In this document: one piece after another, positions 25,414 through 33,706 of the stretch
Layout of the letters: every line of letters starts with the position of its first letter
Numbering within the stretch: the first letter of the stretch is position 1
Assembly (NCBI RefSeq): GCF_036226765.1
Contig: NZ_CP109017.1
Location: forward strand, 3,978,501-4,042,500
Origin: Streptomyces sp. NBC_00670
GTDB lineage: Bacteria > Actinomycetota > Actinomycetes > Streptomycetales > Streptomycetaceae
Direction of reading: 5' to 3'
DNA: 64,000 nt
The notes under the pieces: generated by a model
Seen by the model: the letters and a program-made list of their open reading frames with translations, nothing else
Told to the model about the DNA's origin: nothing
The model's database searches: none
Translations under genes and position numbers: made by a program

Positions 25414-27033
25414 CTACCGCCGTCGCGCCACCCTCCCCTCGTCCCACACCGGCTCCCGTGTTTCCCGTACGTGTCCGTCCGCGGCGAACAGCAGGTAGCG
25501 GTCGAAGCTCTTCGCGAACCAGCGGTCGTGGGTGACCGCGAGTACCGTGCCCTCGTAGGCGCTGAGCCCCGCCTGGAGCGCCTCCGCGCTCTCCAGGTCG
25601 AGGTTGTCCGTCGGCTCGTCGAGGAACAGCGCGGTCGTGCCGCGGAGTTCGAGCAGCAGGATCTGGAACCGCGCCTGCTGGCCCCCGGACAGCCGGTCGA
25701 ACGGCTGCTCGCCCTGCGCGCTCAGCTCGTACCGCCGCAGCGCGGACATCGCCCCGCCCCGGTCCAGCGCGTGTTCCTTCCAGAGGATGTCGAGCAGCGT
25801 GCGGCCGACGAGCTCCGGATGGGCGTGCGTCTGCGCGAAGTGCCCCGGCACGACGCGCGCGCCCAGCGTCCACTCCCCGGAGTGCTCCACGCGCTCCCCC
25901 GCCAGCAGCCGCAGGAAGTGCGACTTGCCGGAGCCGTTGGAGCCGAGCACGGCCACCCGCTCGCCGTAGAAGACCTCCAGGTCGAACGGTTTCATCAGCC
26001 CGGTCAGCAGCAGTTGGCGGCAGGTCAGGGCCCGTACGCCCGTACGGCCGCCACCCAGCCGCATCGTGATCTTCTGCGGTCGCGGCGGCTGCGGCGGCGG
26101 CCCCGCCTCCTCGAACTTCCGCAGCCGGGTCTGCGCCGCCTGGTAGCGGGAGGCCATGACGTCGCTGCGCGCGGCGTACTGCCGCAGGTCGAGCACCAGC
26201 TGCTTGAGCTGCGCGTGCTTCTCGTCCCAGCGCCTGCGCAGCTCGTCGAACCGTTCGAACCGCCGCTCGCGCGCCTCGTGGTACGTGGCGAAGCCCTCGC
26301 CGTGCACCCAGACGTCACTGCCGCCGGGCGCCGGCTCCACGCTGACGATCTTCTCCGCCGAGCGTGCCAGCAGCTCCCGGTCGTGGCTGACGAACAGCAC
26401 GGTTTTGGCGGTCTCCCGGAGCTTCTCCTCCAGCCACCGTTTGCCCGGCACGTCGAGGAAGTTGTCCGGCTCGTCGAGCAGGAGCACCTGGTCGGGGCCG
26501 CGCAGCAGCACCTCCAGGCACAGCCGCTTCTGCTCGCCGCCCGACAGCGTGCGCACCTCGCGCCACCGCGCCCGCTCGTAGGGGACGCCGAGCGCGGCGC
26601 TGGTGCACCGGTCCCACAGCACCTCGGCCTCGTAGCCGCCCGCCTCGCCCCAGTCGCTCAGCGCCTGCGCGTAGCCGAGCTGCGCGGCCTCGTCGTCCCG
26701 CTCCATGAGCCGCAGCTCCGACGCGTCCACGGCGGCCGCGGCCTCGCGCACGCGCTGCTGCGACACCGCGAGCAGCAGGTCCCGCACGGACATGTCGTCC
26801 GTGACGGTGCCGATGAACTGCGGCATCACCCCGAGCCCGCCGCTGACGGTGACCGTGCCGCCGTGCGGCTTCAGCTCACCGGCGATCAGCCGCTGCAGCG
26901 TGGTCTTCCCGGCGCCGTTCGCCCCCACGAGGGCGACGACGGAACCCTCGGCGACCTTGAAGGAGACGTCTCCGAACAGGATGCGCCCGTCGGGGAGGTA
27001 GTACTCCAGATGCGCTGCTTCCACGTGGCCCAT
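25414..27033 (-). CDS. ABC-F family ATPase (ribosome-associated type)
   Basis: A 539-residue soluble protein with two ATP-binding cassettes and no membrane segment, the ABC-F layout. Walker A motifs are GANGAGKT (about 32-39) and GSNGSGKS (about 345). The signatures are LSGGEQKR and LSGGQQAR, with LLLDEPDNFLD and LFLDEPTDNLD as Walker B regions. The linker between cassettes (about 235-310) is Arg/Gln-rich coiled coil. ABC-F proteins act on ribosomes in translation control or antibiotic protection. The ATG at 27031-27033 gives MGHVEAAHLEYYLPDG; an upstream ATG at 27070-27072 is possible. It is divergent from the redox operon. Confidence 0.93.
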   Translation of the reverse strand: MGHVEAAHLEYYLPDGRILFGDVSFKVAEGSVVALVGANGAGKTTLQRLIAGELKPHGGTVTVSGGLGVMPQFIGTVTDDMSVRDLLLAVSQQRVREAAAAVDASELRLMERDDEAAQLGYAQALSDWGEAGGYEAEVLWDRCTSAALGVPYERARWREVRTLSGGEQKRLCLEVLLRGPDQVLLLDEPDNFLDVPGKRWLEEKLRETAKTVLFVSHDRELLARSAEKIVSVEPAPGGSDVWVHGEGFATYHEARERRFERFDELRRRWDEKHAQLKQLVLDLRQYAARSDVMASRYQAAQTRLRKFEEAGPPPQPPRPQKITMRLGGGRTGVRALTCRQLLLTGLMKPFDLEVFYGERVAVLGSNGSGKSHFLRLLAGERVEHSGEWTLGARVVPGHFAQTHAHPELVGRTLLDILWKEHALDRGGAMSALRRYELSAQGEQPFDRLSGGQQARFQILLLELRGTTALFLDEPTDNLDLESAEALQAGLSAYEGTVLAVTHDRWFAKSFDRYLLFAADGHVRETREPVWDEGRVARRR

Positions 27034-27080
27034 GGGCCGTGGAGCGTACGCGCACCCCTGGTCGGGGCGCATCGCAATTA

Positions 27081-27102
27081 ATTACTTGGCTAGCCACCTA
27101 AT
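27081..27102. promoter_or_regulatory. Palindromic operator ahead of redox-MarR operon
   Basis: ATTACTTGGCTAGCCACCTAAT is a 22-bp imperfect palindrome (18 of 22 positions symmetric) centred on GGCTAGCC, in an AT-rich patch. It lies about 85 bp before the first gene and next to GTGGTCGGCCAC (27118-27129). It is a good candidate for binding by the MarR protein encoded at the end of the operon. Confidence 0.6.
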
Positions 27103-27185
27103 CGGTGCTACTTTTAAGTGGTCGGCCACATAAACGGGTGGCCGACACCGGACGCACCACTGACACAAGCGAGCGAGGAACAGCC

Positions 27186-28100
27186 ATGAAGGCCATCACT
27201 TTCGACCGGTTCGGCGGCACCGAGGTCCTGCACGAGACGGAGGTCCCGACCCCCGAGCCGGGCGCCGGCCAGGTCCGCGTGCGGATCCGGGCGATCGGCG
27301 TCAACCCGGTGGACGGCAAGATCCGCTCCGGCGGCATGGAGGCCATCTTCCCGACGACCCTGCCCGCCATCCCCGGCGGCGAGATCGCCGGCGTGGTCGA
27401 CGCGCTCGGCGAGGGCGTCGAGGGCCTGGCAGTCGGGGACGAGGTGCTCGGCTGGTCCGACACCGGCTCCTACGCCGAGTACGCCCTGGCCACCCCCGAC
27501 CACCTCGCGCCGAAGCCGGCCGGCCTCGACTGGGAGCACGCGGTCACACTGCCGGTCGCGAGCGACGGCGCCGAGCGGGTCCTCGACGTCCTCGGCGTCA
27601 AGGAGGGCGAGACCGTACTGATGCACGGCGCGGCGGGCGCGATGGGCACGCTGGCCGTGCAGCTCGCCACCGCGCGCGGTGCCCGCGTCATCGGCACGGC
27701 GGGCCCGGCCAACCAGGAGTATCTGACCGGCCTGGGCGCGACGGCGACGACGTACGGGGAGGGTTTGCTGGACCGCGTGCGCGCGCTGGCGCCCGAGGGC
27801 GTGGACGCCGTGTTCGACCTCGCGGGCAAGGGCGCCCTGGAGGACTCCATCACCCTGCTCGGCGGCACCGCACGCGTCGTCACGACCGCCGACTTCCGCG
27901 CGGCGGAGCTGGGCGTCCACTTCGAGTCGGGCCCGCAGCGCCGGTCGGCCGCACGGCTGGCGGAACTGGCCCGGCAGGCGGCCGACGGCACGCTGGTCAC
28001 GACGGTCGGCACCAGCCTGCCGCTGGACCGGGCGGCCGAGGCGCACCGGATCGTCGACGCCGGTCACGGCCGCGGCAAGTTGGTCCTGACGGTCGCCTGA
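27186..28100 (+). CDS. NADPH:quinone reductase-like zinc-independent oxidoreductase
   Basis: A 304-residue medium-chain dehydrogenase/reductase. It begins MKAITFDRFGG with the GroES-like domain (about residues 1-120), followed by a Rossmann domain with HGAAGAMGTLAVQLA (about 147-161). No zinc-ligand cysteines are visible, as in quinone oxidoreductases and crotonyl-CoA-like enzymes. It is the first gene of the operon with an Old Yellow Enzyme and a MarR regulator, so it probably detoxifies quinones or electrophiles. GAGGAACAGCC precedes the ATG at 27186. Confidence 0.93.
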   Translation: MKAITFDRFGGTEVLHETEVPTPEPGAGQVRVRIRAIGVNPVDGKIRSGGMEAIFPTTLPAIPGGEIAGVVDALGEGVEGLAVGDEVLGWSDTGSYAEYALATPDHLAPKPAGLDWEHAVTLPVASDGAERVLDVLGVKEGETVLMHGAAGAMGTLAVQLATARGARVIGTAGPANQEYLTGLGATATTYGEGLLDRVRALAPEGVDAVFDLAGKGALEDSITLLGGTARVVTTADFRAAELGVHFESGPQRRSAARLAELARQAADGTLVTTVGTSLPLDRAAEAHRIVDAGHGRGKLVLTVA

Positions 28101-28135
28101 CTGTTCATCTCTTCATCTCCGGAGGAGGAACCCCC

Positions 28136-29230
28136 ATGTCCGAGGCAACACCCCTGCACACCCTGTGGACCCCGACCACCGTCGGCGCCCTGACCCTGCC
28201 GCACCGGTTGGCGATGGCCCCGATGACCCGGGACCGCTCCACCCCCGAAGGCGTCCCGACCGAACTGAACGCCGAGTACTACGCCCAGCGCGCCTCGCAC
28301 GCCCTCGTCATCACGGAGGGCACGCAGCCCTCCGCCGACGGGCAGGGCTATCTGCTGACGCCCGGCCTGCACAGCGAGGAACAGGTCGCCGGCTGGCGCA
28401 AGGTGACGGACGCCGTGCACGCGGCGGGCGGCCGGATCGTCGTCCAGCTCATGCACACCGGACGGATCGCCCACCCCGACAACACCCCGCACGGCCGCCG
28501 GCCGGTGGCCCCGTCCGCGGTCCGCCCCGCGGGCGCGATGTTCACGGCGACGGGCCCGCAGGAGATGCCCGAGCCGAGGGAACTGTCGGCCGACGAGGTG
28601 TCCGCGACGGTGGACGACTTCCGCCGGGCCGCGGCGAACGCGATCGCCGCCGGAGCCGACGGGGTCGAGATCCACGGCGCCAACGGCTATCTGATCCAGC
28701 AGTTCCTGGCGACCAACACCAACCACCGCACCGACCGCTACGGCGGCTCGGTCGAGGGCCGCATCCGCTTCGCGGTGGAGGTCGCCACGGCGGTGGCCGA
28801 GGAGATCGGCGCCGACCGCACCGGCATCCGGCTCTCGCCGGGCAACCCGTACAACGACATCACGGAGGCGGACACGGCCGCGCTGTACCCGGCGCTCGTC
28901 CGCGCGCTGGCCCCGCTGAACCTGGCGTACCTGCACCTGATCCACGGCGGCGACGAGGAACTGCTCGATCGCCTGCGGGAGTTGTGGCCTACCGCCCTGC
29001 TCCTCAACCGCGCGGGCGCCGACCTGCCGACCCGCGCCGCGGACGTCGCCGCCGGCCGCGCGGACGTGGTGACCGTGGGCGCCCTGGCCCTCGCCAACCC
29101 CGACCTGCCCGAACGGGTACGCTCCGGAGCACCGCTGAACACCCCCGACCCGGCGACGTTCTACGGCGGCGACGCGACGGGCTACACGGACTACCCGGCC
29201 CTGTCCGCTGTTCCCACCGTCTCGGCTTGA
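28136..29230 (+). CDS. Old Yellow Enzyme-family alkene reductase
   Basis: A 364-residue FMN-dependent ene-reductase with the TIM-barrel family motifs: RLAMAPMTRDRS near the N-terminus, GRIVVQLMHTGRIAHP, GADGVEIHGANGYLIQQFL (substrate His and Asn) and NHRTDRYGGSVEGRIRF. The flavin-binding C-terminus is present. It reduces activated C=C bonds of enones, quinones or nitro compounds with NAD(P)H. A GGAGGAGG site lies before the ATG at 28136. It is transcribed between the oxidoreductase and the MarR gene. Confidence 0.95.
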   Translation: MSEATPLHTLWTPTTVGALTLPHRLAMAPMTRDRSTPEGVPTELNAEYYAQRASHALVITEGTQPSADGQGYLLTPGLHSEEQVAGWRKVTDAVHAAGGRIVVQLMHTGRIAHPDNTPHGRRPVAPSAVRPAGAMFTATGPQEMPEPRELSADEVSATVDDFRRAAANAIAAGADGVEIHGANGYLIQQFLATNTNHRTDRYGGSVEGRIRFAVEVATAVAEEIGADRTGIRLSPGNPYNDITEADTAALYPALVRALAPLNLAYLHLIHGGDEELLDRLRELWPTALLLNRAGADLPTRAADVAAGRADVVTVGALALANPDLPERVRSGAPLNTPDPATFYGGDATGYTDYPALSAVPTVSA

Positions 29231-29239
29231 GGAGGCACG

Positions 29240-29731
29240 ATGACCGACCCCGCACCGCCCACCGGGGAGGCCCCCACCCAGGAGGCACCCACCGGGGAGG
29301 CCCCGGGCGCGGTCCGTCAGGGCCGACTGAGCTACGCCGTCTTCGAGCTCGGCCGGACCCACCGGAGCAGGGCCGCGGCCCTGCTCCGGGGGATGAACCT
29401 GCACCCCGGCCAGGAACTGCTGCTCATGCAGCTCTTCGACCGCGACGGCCAGACCCAGTCCGAACTCCTCGAAAGCGTCGGCCTGGACCACTCCACGGTC
29501 TCCAAGTCCCTCCGCCGCATGCAGGAGGCCGGCCTCCTCACCCGCGAGCCGGCCCCTCACGACCGCCGCGCCATGATCGTCCACCTCACCCCCGAGGGCC
29601 GCGCCCTGGAGGCCCCGATCACCGCGATGTGGCACACGCTGGAAGAGGCGTCGGTGCAGAACCTGACACCGACGGAGATCGAGACGTTCATCGCCCTCGC
29701 CCGGAGGATCGAGGCGTCGGTCGCGGGGTGA
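29240..29731 (+). CDS. MarR-family transcriptional regulator
   Basis: A 163-residue winged-helix regulator. After a tandem GEAPTQEAP-type Ala/Pro-rich start it shows the MarR core: LHPGQELLLMQLFDRDGQTQ, the recognition helix region LDHSTVSKSLRRMQEAGL and the wing TREPAPHDRRAMIVHLTPEG. It is probably the repressor of its own operon, acting at the palindrome at 27081-27102 and released by a quinone-like ligand. The stop is followed at once by G-rich tandem repeats. Confidence 0.93.
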   Translation: MTDPAPPTGEAPTQEAPTGEAPGAVRQGRLSYAVFELGRTHRSRAAALLRGMNLHPGQELLLMQLFDRDGQTQSELLESVGLDHSTVSKSLRRMQEAGLLTREPAPHDRRAMIVHLTPEGRALEAPITAMWHTLEEASVQNLTPTEIETFIALARRIEASVAG

Positions 29732-29736
29732 GGGGT

Positions 29737-29812
29737 GGGGGCGAGGGGTGAGGGACGGAAGCGGACGGGGGCGAGGGACGGAAGCGGGCGGGGGCGAGGG
29801 ACGGAAGCGGGG
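29737..29812. repeat. 23-bp G-rich tandem repeats
   Basis: GGGGGCGAGGGACGGAAGC is repeated at 29767 and 29790 in 23-bp units, preceded by a diverged copy with a 7-bp insert ending at 29766. All lie immediately downstream of the MarR stop. The strand bias of G (runs of 4-5 G) could allow quadruplex formation. Confidence 0.85.
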
Positions 29813-29959
29813 CGGGGTCGGGAGCGGCCCCGCGCGACCGTTTCCACCACGAACCGTGTCCGGCCGTGCCCGGTTCGTGCCAGAATCGCTCACCGTCCAT
29901 CGTCACGGCGGGCGGACGCGACGCCACCGCCTGCCGGACCCGGGAAGGGGAGCCCGAGC

Positions 29960-31819
29960 ATGGCCGTGACCTCGTCCGTTCCGCACTGGCCCACCCTGGA
30001 CGACTACGTCCACGACTGGGCACTGGTGGACGTGGAGACCTCCGGACTGAGGCCAGGCCGGGACCGCGTCCTGTCCCTCGCCGTCGTCACGCTCGACGGA
30101 CAGGGCCGGCGGACGGGAGAGTTCTCCACCCTCCTCAACCCGGGCTGCGACCCCGGTCCGGTCCACATCCACGGCCTCACCCCCGCCCGTCTGGCGGGTG
30201 CGCCCACCTTCGAGGAGGTGGCCCCGCGGGTGGGGGAGCTGCTCGACGGCCGCGTCCTCGTCGCCCACAACGCGCAGTTCGACTACGACTTCCTGGCCCA
30301 CGAGTTCGCCCGCGCCCGCTCCTGGGCCCCGGTCGGCAGACGCCTGTGCACCCTGGCCCTCAACCGCCTGGTCGGACCCGGGACGCCCGACTTCAAGCTG
30401 GGAACGCTCGCCGCGCACTACGGAGTGGAGCAGAGGCACGCGCACGACGCCCGGGACGACGTACGGGTGCTCACCGGTGTCCTTCGCGGCTCGCTCGGCG
30501 CCGCCGAACGGCTGGGGCTGCCGTTGCCGCTCCTGGCCTGTCCGCCCCGCCAGGACTACAGGCCCTACGTGCCGAAGACCCCCTGCGCCTACCGCAATCC
30601 GGGGCCGTTGGGAGCGGACGGTCCGCTGGTGCAGGGAATGAAGGTGGCCGTCACCGGGGAGACCGAGGTCTCCCGCGAGGAACTGGTCGCCCGCTCGGTG
30701 GCGGCCGGACTGAACATGATGACCTCGGTCAGCCGGCACACCAGCGTCGTCGTCACCAACGATCCCGGCGCCGGCTCGGCCAAGCTCCGCCGCGCCGAGG
30801 CCGAGGGCGTCCGCCTCGTGGACGAGCCCACCTACCTGCGCCTGCTGGCGGACGTGCGGCCGGGCCGGGCCAAGGGCACGGCGGGGCAGGGCGGTGCGGA
30901 AGAGTTGACGTCGGGTACTTCCGCCCCGAACATTCCGGCACAACGCACTACGACACCCACCGCGCCGACGACAACCACCGCGCCGATGACACCCGCTGCT
31001 GACCCGGACCGCCCGCTGGTCGGGCGCCGGGTACTGGTCCTGGGCGGCACGCACGAGGAGGCCGCGGCGGCACGTACCCGGGTCGCCGGCCTCGGCGCCT
31101 CGGCCGCGGTCAACCTCTCGGCCAGGGTGACGGACGTCGTGGTGCTGCCCGGCGGCGAATCGGACCGGCGCCTCGGCCGCATCGCCTCGCTCGGCCTGCG
31201 CGTGCACGACGCCGACTGGCTCCGCGCGCCCACGCCCGCACCGGCGCGGGAGGGGACCGAGGACCGACCGGACACGGCACGGGTACTGGTCCGGGGCGCC
31301 GTCATGGATCTGCCAGATCTTCCCGGTCTCCCCGGCCACGGTGCGGCCTGGACGGTGGCCGCCACCTGGGGCCAGCACGCCGCCTGCGACGTGGACGTCG
31401 TCGCCTTCGCCCTCGACGCCCACGAACAGGTGGCGGGGGACGAGGACTTCGTCTTCTACAACGCGCCCGAACACCCGGACGGCACCGTACGGTTCGCCGC
31501 GGACGGTCCGACGGAGCAGTCGGTCACCGTCGACCTGGCACGGCTGCCCTCGGAGGTCAGCAGGATCGCCGTCGCCGCCGCGATCGACGGCACCGCGACC
31601 TTCGGCGACGTCGGCGCCGTCGAAATCACCGTCACCTGCGGTGTCGGCGAGGCCCCGACCGCCCGCGCCACCCTGGACGCCGCCACCACCGAGCGCACCA
31701 TGATCCTCGCCGAGCTCTACCGCCGTGACGACGCCTGGCGACTACGCGCCGTCGGCCAGGGCTACGACCACGCCCTGGCCACCCTGGCCCGCGACTACGG
31801 CGTCGACATCACCGACTGA
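29960..31819 (+). CDS. Exonuclease-BRCT-BRCT-TerD fusion protein
   Basis: A 619-residue multidomain protein from ATG 29960 (AAGGGGAGCCCGAGC upstream). Residues about 20-185 form a DEDDh 3'-5' exonuclease: VDVETSG, HNAQFDYDFL and HDARDDVRV. A BRCT domain follows (about 222-300, MKVAVTGETEVSREELV), then a Thr/Pro-rich linker (about 315-350), a second BRCT-like unit (about 353-425) and a TerD domain (about 440-619, WTVAATWGQHAACDVDVVAF, ELYRRDDAWRLRAVGQGY). TerD proteins bind calcium and belong to stress and phage-defence networks. The fusion suggests DNA processing tied to a Ter-type response. The next gene is an Mrr-like nuclease. Confidence 0.88.
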   Translation: MAVTSSVPHWPTLDDYVHDWALVDVETSGLRPGRDRVLSLAVVTLDGQGRRTGEFSTLLNPGCDPGPVHIHGLTPARLAGAPTFEEVAPRVGELLDGRVLVAHNAQFDYDFLAHEFARARSWAPVGRRLCTLALNRLVGPGTPDFKLGTLAAHYGVEQRHAHDARDDVRVLTGVLRGSLGAAERLGLPLPLLACPPRQDYRPYVPKTPCAYRNPGPLGADGPLVQGMKVAVTGETEVSREELVARSVAAGLNMMTSVSRHTSVVVTNDPGAGSAKLRRAEAEGVRLVDEPTYLRLLADVRPGRAKGTAGQGGAEELTSGTSAPNIPAQRTTTPTAPTTTTAPMTPAADPDRPLVGRRVLVLGGTHEEAAAARTRVAGLGASAAVNLSARVTDVVVLPGGESDRRLGRIASLGLRVHDADWLRAPTPAPAREGTEDRPDTARVLVRGAVMDLPDLPGLPGHGAAWTVAATWGQHAACDVDVVAFALDAHEQVAGDEDFVFYNAPEHPDGTVRFAADGPTEQSVTVDLARLPSEVSRIAVAAAIDGTATFGDVGAVEITVTCGVGEAPTARATLDAATTERTMILAELYRRDDAWRLRAVGQGYDHALATLARDYGVDITD

Positions 31820-31934
31820 CCGGAGCACCGCGGCTCCGGGCACCGCGGACATCAGGACATGGCCGACTCGCGCCCTTCCGGCGCCGTGCCGGGATGCCCA
31901 GACTGCCGAGGACGGATGTGAGGGGGGCGCGATC

Positions 31935-32636
31935 GTGGCTGGGCGCAAACGGCGTACTGCTGCCCGCAGACGGCGGGCCGCGCTGATGAAGACGGCGGCC
32001 GCCGGGTGCGGCCTGCTGCTTGTTTTCCTGGCGGTGTACTGGTCGGCCGTGTGGCTGTACCTCGTGAGTGCGTTGCTTCTCGGCGGACTTGGAACGGCGC
32101 TCTGGTGGCTGTGGCGTACGGATCGACTGGTACGCGGCCGGGACCGGGCGTGGCGAAGGGAGGAGGCGGTGAATGCCGGCCGTCGGACTCTTGCCGAGGT
32201 GGATGGAATGACGGGGACGGAGTTCGAGGAACTGGTCGCGAGTCTGTGCCGCCGGGACGGATGCACCGATGTTCGACGGGTGGGCGGCGCGAACGACAAT
32301 GGCGCGGACGTCGTCGGCAGTCTCCCGGACGGCAGAAGCGTCGTGATCCAGTGCAAGCGGTACGCACCGAGCAGCACGATCGCGAGCAGGGAACTGCGCG
32401 ACCTGCTGGGTGCCAGGGTCCACTTCGGAGCAGACCTCGCGGTATTCGTCACTACCACCCGGTTCAGTGGCCCCTCGGAGAAGTTCGCCCTGCAACACGG
32501 CATCCTCGCCGTGCACCGGGACCACTTCGGACTGTGGAACAACGGCACCTCGCTCCTGACCCTGAGCGAGGTGAACGGGAAGGGACAAGGAGACTCACGC
32601 CACCGGGGCCGCTGGAAGCGGACGTACGGCAGGTGA
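31935..32636 (+). CDS. Membrane-anchored Mrr-like restriction endonuclease
   Basis: A 233-residue protein starting at GTG 31935, with GAGGGG upstream. Two membrane helices (about residues 18-38 and 40-60) follow a basic N-terminus. The cytoplasmic part is an Mrr_cat PD-(D/E)xK domain: TEFEELVASLCRRDG (about 94), NDNGADVVG with the catalytic Asp (about 125) and VIQCKRY with the Q-x-K pair (139-141). Mrr nucleases cut modified DNA; membrane-tethered versions occur in actinobacteria. Its neighbour is the exonuclease-TerD fusion. The methylation specificity is unknown. Confidence 0.85.
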   Translation: MAGRKRRTAARRRRAALMKTAAAGCGLLLVFLAVYWSAVWLYLVSALLLGGLGTALWWLWRTDRLVRGRDRAWRREEAVNAGRRTLAEVDGMTGTEFEELVASLCRRDGCTDVRRVGGANDNGADVVGSLPDGRSVVIQCKRYAPSSTIASRELRDLLGARVHFGADLAVFVTTTRFSGPSEKFALQHGILAVHRDHFGLWNNGTSLLTLSEVNGKGQGDSRHRGRWKRTYGR

Positions 32637-32721
32637 CCGAACACAGACCGGCACCATGCCCTCGCGTCATGCGGAACCTGGCCGATCTCCTCCGACGTCG
32701 GGGCCGACCTATCGTGTTGCC

Positions 32722-33297
32722 GTGCCACACACGACGGGGTGTCCCCTCCTTTTCCTTGACGTCGACGGTCCACTGATTCCCTTTGGGTCCCCCTCCGGAC
32801 ATCCACGGACGACTGCCGCCGGCGCCCCGAAGTACGATGATCGCGGGAACCCCCTGCTGACTCGGCTCGACCCTGAACTCGGAACGCGTCTCACGACCCT
32901 CGGATGCCGCCTCGTATGGGCCACGACCTGGGGGGAGGAGGCAAACGAGGTCATCTCCCCGTGGCTCGGACTGCCGAGACTGCCCGTGGTGGAATGGCCG
33001 ACCCTCCGCACTCAAGAGGGCCCGCGCGGCCTGCACTGGAAGACCCGCCACCTCGTCGAGTGGGCCGATGGCCGACCGTTCATCTGGGTCGACGACGAAA
33101 TCGGCGCCATGGACCGCCTGTGGGTCGACGCCACTCACCCGACACCGTCCTTGCTCCACCGCGTCGACCCGGCCAAGGGCCTCAAGAACGCCGACTTCGC
33201 TGCGCTGACCGACTGGCTCGCTTCCCTCAAGCGCAGACGAACACAGCACGAGGCAGTCGATCCGCCGATGACGGGCGACGCCAACTGGCTGAGCTAG
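32722..33297 (+). CDS. HAD-like domain protein
   Basis: A 191-residue protein starting at GTG 32722. The N-terminal LLFLDVDGPLIPFG matches HAD motif I (D-x-D). The middle has LVWATTWGEEANEVISPWLG in the position of motif II, and RPFIWVDDEIGAMDRLW gives the acidic motif IV. It therefore has the core of a HAD-type phosphatase, similar to short HAD proteins annotated in Streptomyces. A cryptic role in nucleic acid repair or nucleotide hydrolysis is possible. It is followed convergently by a short ORF and a tRNA. Confidence 0.75.
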   Translation: MPHTTGCPLLFLDVDGPLIPFGSPSGHPRTTAAGAPKYDDRGNPLLTRLDPELGTRLTTLGCRLVWATTWGEEANEVISPWLGLPRLPVVEWPTLRTQEGPRGLHWKTRHLVEWADGRPFIWVDDEIGAMDRLWVDATHPTPSLLHRVDPAKGLKNADFAALTDWLASLKRRRTQHEAVDPPMTGDANWLS

Positions 33298-33491
33298 GGA
33301 CGACGGTGGGCGGCAGGATCGACCCCGGGCGCTGGAGTCCGGGACAGGCTCATATAACACGGGCGGTCGGGGTCGCCCACTTCCATGAGCACTAAGAGAT
33401 CGATGTCGTGGTTGGCGAAGCGATGGAGGTACTGGAGGAACAGTTCCAGTTCCCCGGCGGAGAGCGGTTCGTCGTGTCGGTCGTTTCGCAC
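33294..33491 (-). CDS. Small hypothetical protein with a TTA codon
   Basis: A 65-residue ORF between the HAD gene and tRNA-Pro. The start is GTG 33489-33491, with GGGGGAG just upstream. The sequence (SAGELELFLQYLHRFANHD, then YMSLSRTPAPG) resembles small Streptomyces proteins of the RF-x-HD-x-D..ISR type. It contains a TTA leucine codon, so translation would depend on bldA tRNA. The overlap with the HAD stop is 4 bp. I consider it plausible but unproven. Confidence 0.45.
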   Translation of the reverse strand: MRNDRHDEPLSAGELELFLQYLHRFANHDIDLLVLMEVGDPDRPCYMSLSRTPAPGVDPAAHRRP

Positions 33492-33548
33492 GCACTCCCC
33501 CAGGTCGGCTTGAACGACAGGAGCTCATTGCAGACAAACAAACGGAGA

Positions 33549-33588
33549 CAGGTGAGGCGCCCACCGAAAGCGGTAGGTGCCTCACCTG
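33549..33588 (-). terminator. Strong hairpin downstream of tRNA-Pro
   Basis: Stem CAGGTGAGGC / GCCTCACCTG (10 bp) with further pairing inside (CCACCG / CGGTAGG). It lies 12 bp beyond the tRNA 3' end and is followed on the minus strand by a T-rich tract (CTCCGTTTGTTTG). It fits a rho-independent terminator. Confidence 0.75.
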
Positions 33589-33600
33589 CTGTTTTGGCTG

Positions 33601-33674
33601 TCGGGGTGGCGGGATTTGAACCCACGACCTCTTCGTCCCGAACGAAGCGCGCTGCCAAGCTGCGCTACACCCCG
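33601..33674 (-). tRNA. tRNA-Pro (anticodon CGG)
   Basis: On the minus strand the acceptor CGGGGTG pairs with CACCCCG followed by discriminator A. The D-arm, the anticodon stem CTTCG / CGAAG with loop TTCGGGA (anticodon CGG) and the T-arm with GGTTCAAATCC are all intact. CCA is not encoded. It reads CCG, a very common proline codon in high-GC genomes. Confidence 0.95.
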
Positions 33675-33706
33675 GTGTCGCTGCTGTCGCGGCGACGTCG
33701 TTTACT

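Noticed and set aside
33601..33674. tRNA-Pro as attachment site of an integrated element
   Set aside because: No integrase gene and no duplicate of the tRNA 3' end were found in the window.
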